Source: a bacterium UBA2219 (GTDB lineage: Bacteria; Desulfobacterota; Deferrimicrobia; Deferrimicrobiales; Deferrimicrobiaceae). From it: 40,838 bases of DNA. The stretch lies in assembly GCA_002327765.1 (NCBI GenBank), contig DCUH01000072.1, positions 1 through 40,838 of the forward strand, read 5' to 3'. Under the pieces are notes generated by a model that saw only the letters and a program-made list of their open reading frames with translations, had not been told where the DNA came from and ran no database searches. Positions 40,770-40,838 of the stretch are shown here, one piece after another; position 1 is the stretch's first letter; the number at the start of each line of letters is the position of its first letter. Both the position numbers and the translations under genes were made by a program.

Positions 40770-40798
40770 TTGATTTTCGGCGATATGGTGGATAATAT
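40770..40798 (+). promoter_or_regulatory. Sigma70-type promoter of the tRNA-Leu gene
   Basis: TTGATT (40770-40775) and TAATAT (40793-40798) are separated by 17 bp in an AT-rich island. The predicted start lies about 10 bp before the tRNA 5' end. Confidence 0.7.
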
Positions 40799-40816
40799 AG
40801 TCGTTCCTCGCGTTGT

Positions 40817-40838
40817 GCCGAAGTGGTGGAATTGGCAG
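40817..40838 (+). tRNA. tRNA-Leu, 5' part (cut by the window end)
   Basis: GCCGAAGTGGTGGAATTGGC is the typical start of a bacterial tRNA-Leu: acceptor arm, U8-type position and D-arm with GG. The anticodon lies beyond the window, so the isoacceptor cannot be given. A promoter is visible just upstream. Confidence 0.85.

Overview
The window is a gene-dense, very GC-rich piece of a Gram-negative chromosome. TolC/RND and HlyD/ABC exporters, LpxH, several lipobox proteins and a NapC-type multiheme cytochrome imply an outer membrane and c-type respiration. Together with the Rne/Rng nuclease, short GNAT acetylglutamate synthase, class I fumarase and the cytochrome, this suggests a deltaproteobacterial lineage (Geobacter-like or a related Desulfobacterota group). 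The lineage is inferred from gene content only; no marker gene was compared.

Layout. Positions 1-5584 (+): the end of a Fis-type (sigma54-class) regulator, then a five-gene exporter resembling E. coli YbhG-YbhF-YbhS-YbhR: adaptor, two separate ATPases, two permeases, mostly joined by 4-bp overlaps. 5598-7735 (-): a bifunctional siroheme synthase and a small siroheme/ferredoxin reductase-like protein. 7871-14318 (+): a CusCBA-type heavy-metal efflux operon ending in a small His/Met-rich secreted protein. 14311-17178: a DMT exporter (-), a tautomerase (+) and class I fumarase (-). 17316-19648 (+): a GIY-YIG protein and three lipoproteins (GNA1162-like, CsgG-like, PEGA). 19697-20995 (-): rarA. 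21037-28459 (+): nadK, recN, GNAT acetyltransferase, TldE/PmbA-like protein, HAD phosphatase and an RNase E/G with a long N-terminal extension. 28540-29844: a small membrane protein (+) and lpxH (-). 29934-38845 (+): aldehyde dehydrogenase, a complete 2-oxoacid dehydrogenase complex (E3, E1 alpha, E1 beta, E2), lipB, lipA and dinB. 38852-40669 (-): a 13-heme inner-membrane cytochrome. 40817-40838: the first bases of a tRNA-Leu with its promoter.

How the genes work together. LipB and LipA make and attach the lipoyl cofactor needed by the E2 encoded just upstream. CysG supplies the siroheme that the adjacent reductase-like protein would need. The Cus proteins form one trans-envelope pump with metal-binding segments on the adaptor, the pump and the terminal small protein.

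The most unusual signal is a 48-bp element present three times between 28443 and 29217, twice direct and once inverted. Every copy overlaps a coding sequence, each in a different reading frame. One copy provides the stop codon of the RNase E/G gene, one the C-terminus of the small membrane protein, and the third inserts exactly 16 in-frame codons into lpxH next to a metal-binding motif. This resembles protein-invading palindromic elements such as those of Rickettsia, though the sequence is unrelated as far as I can tell. There is no gene-free stretch longer than 300 bases.
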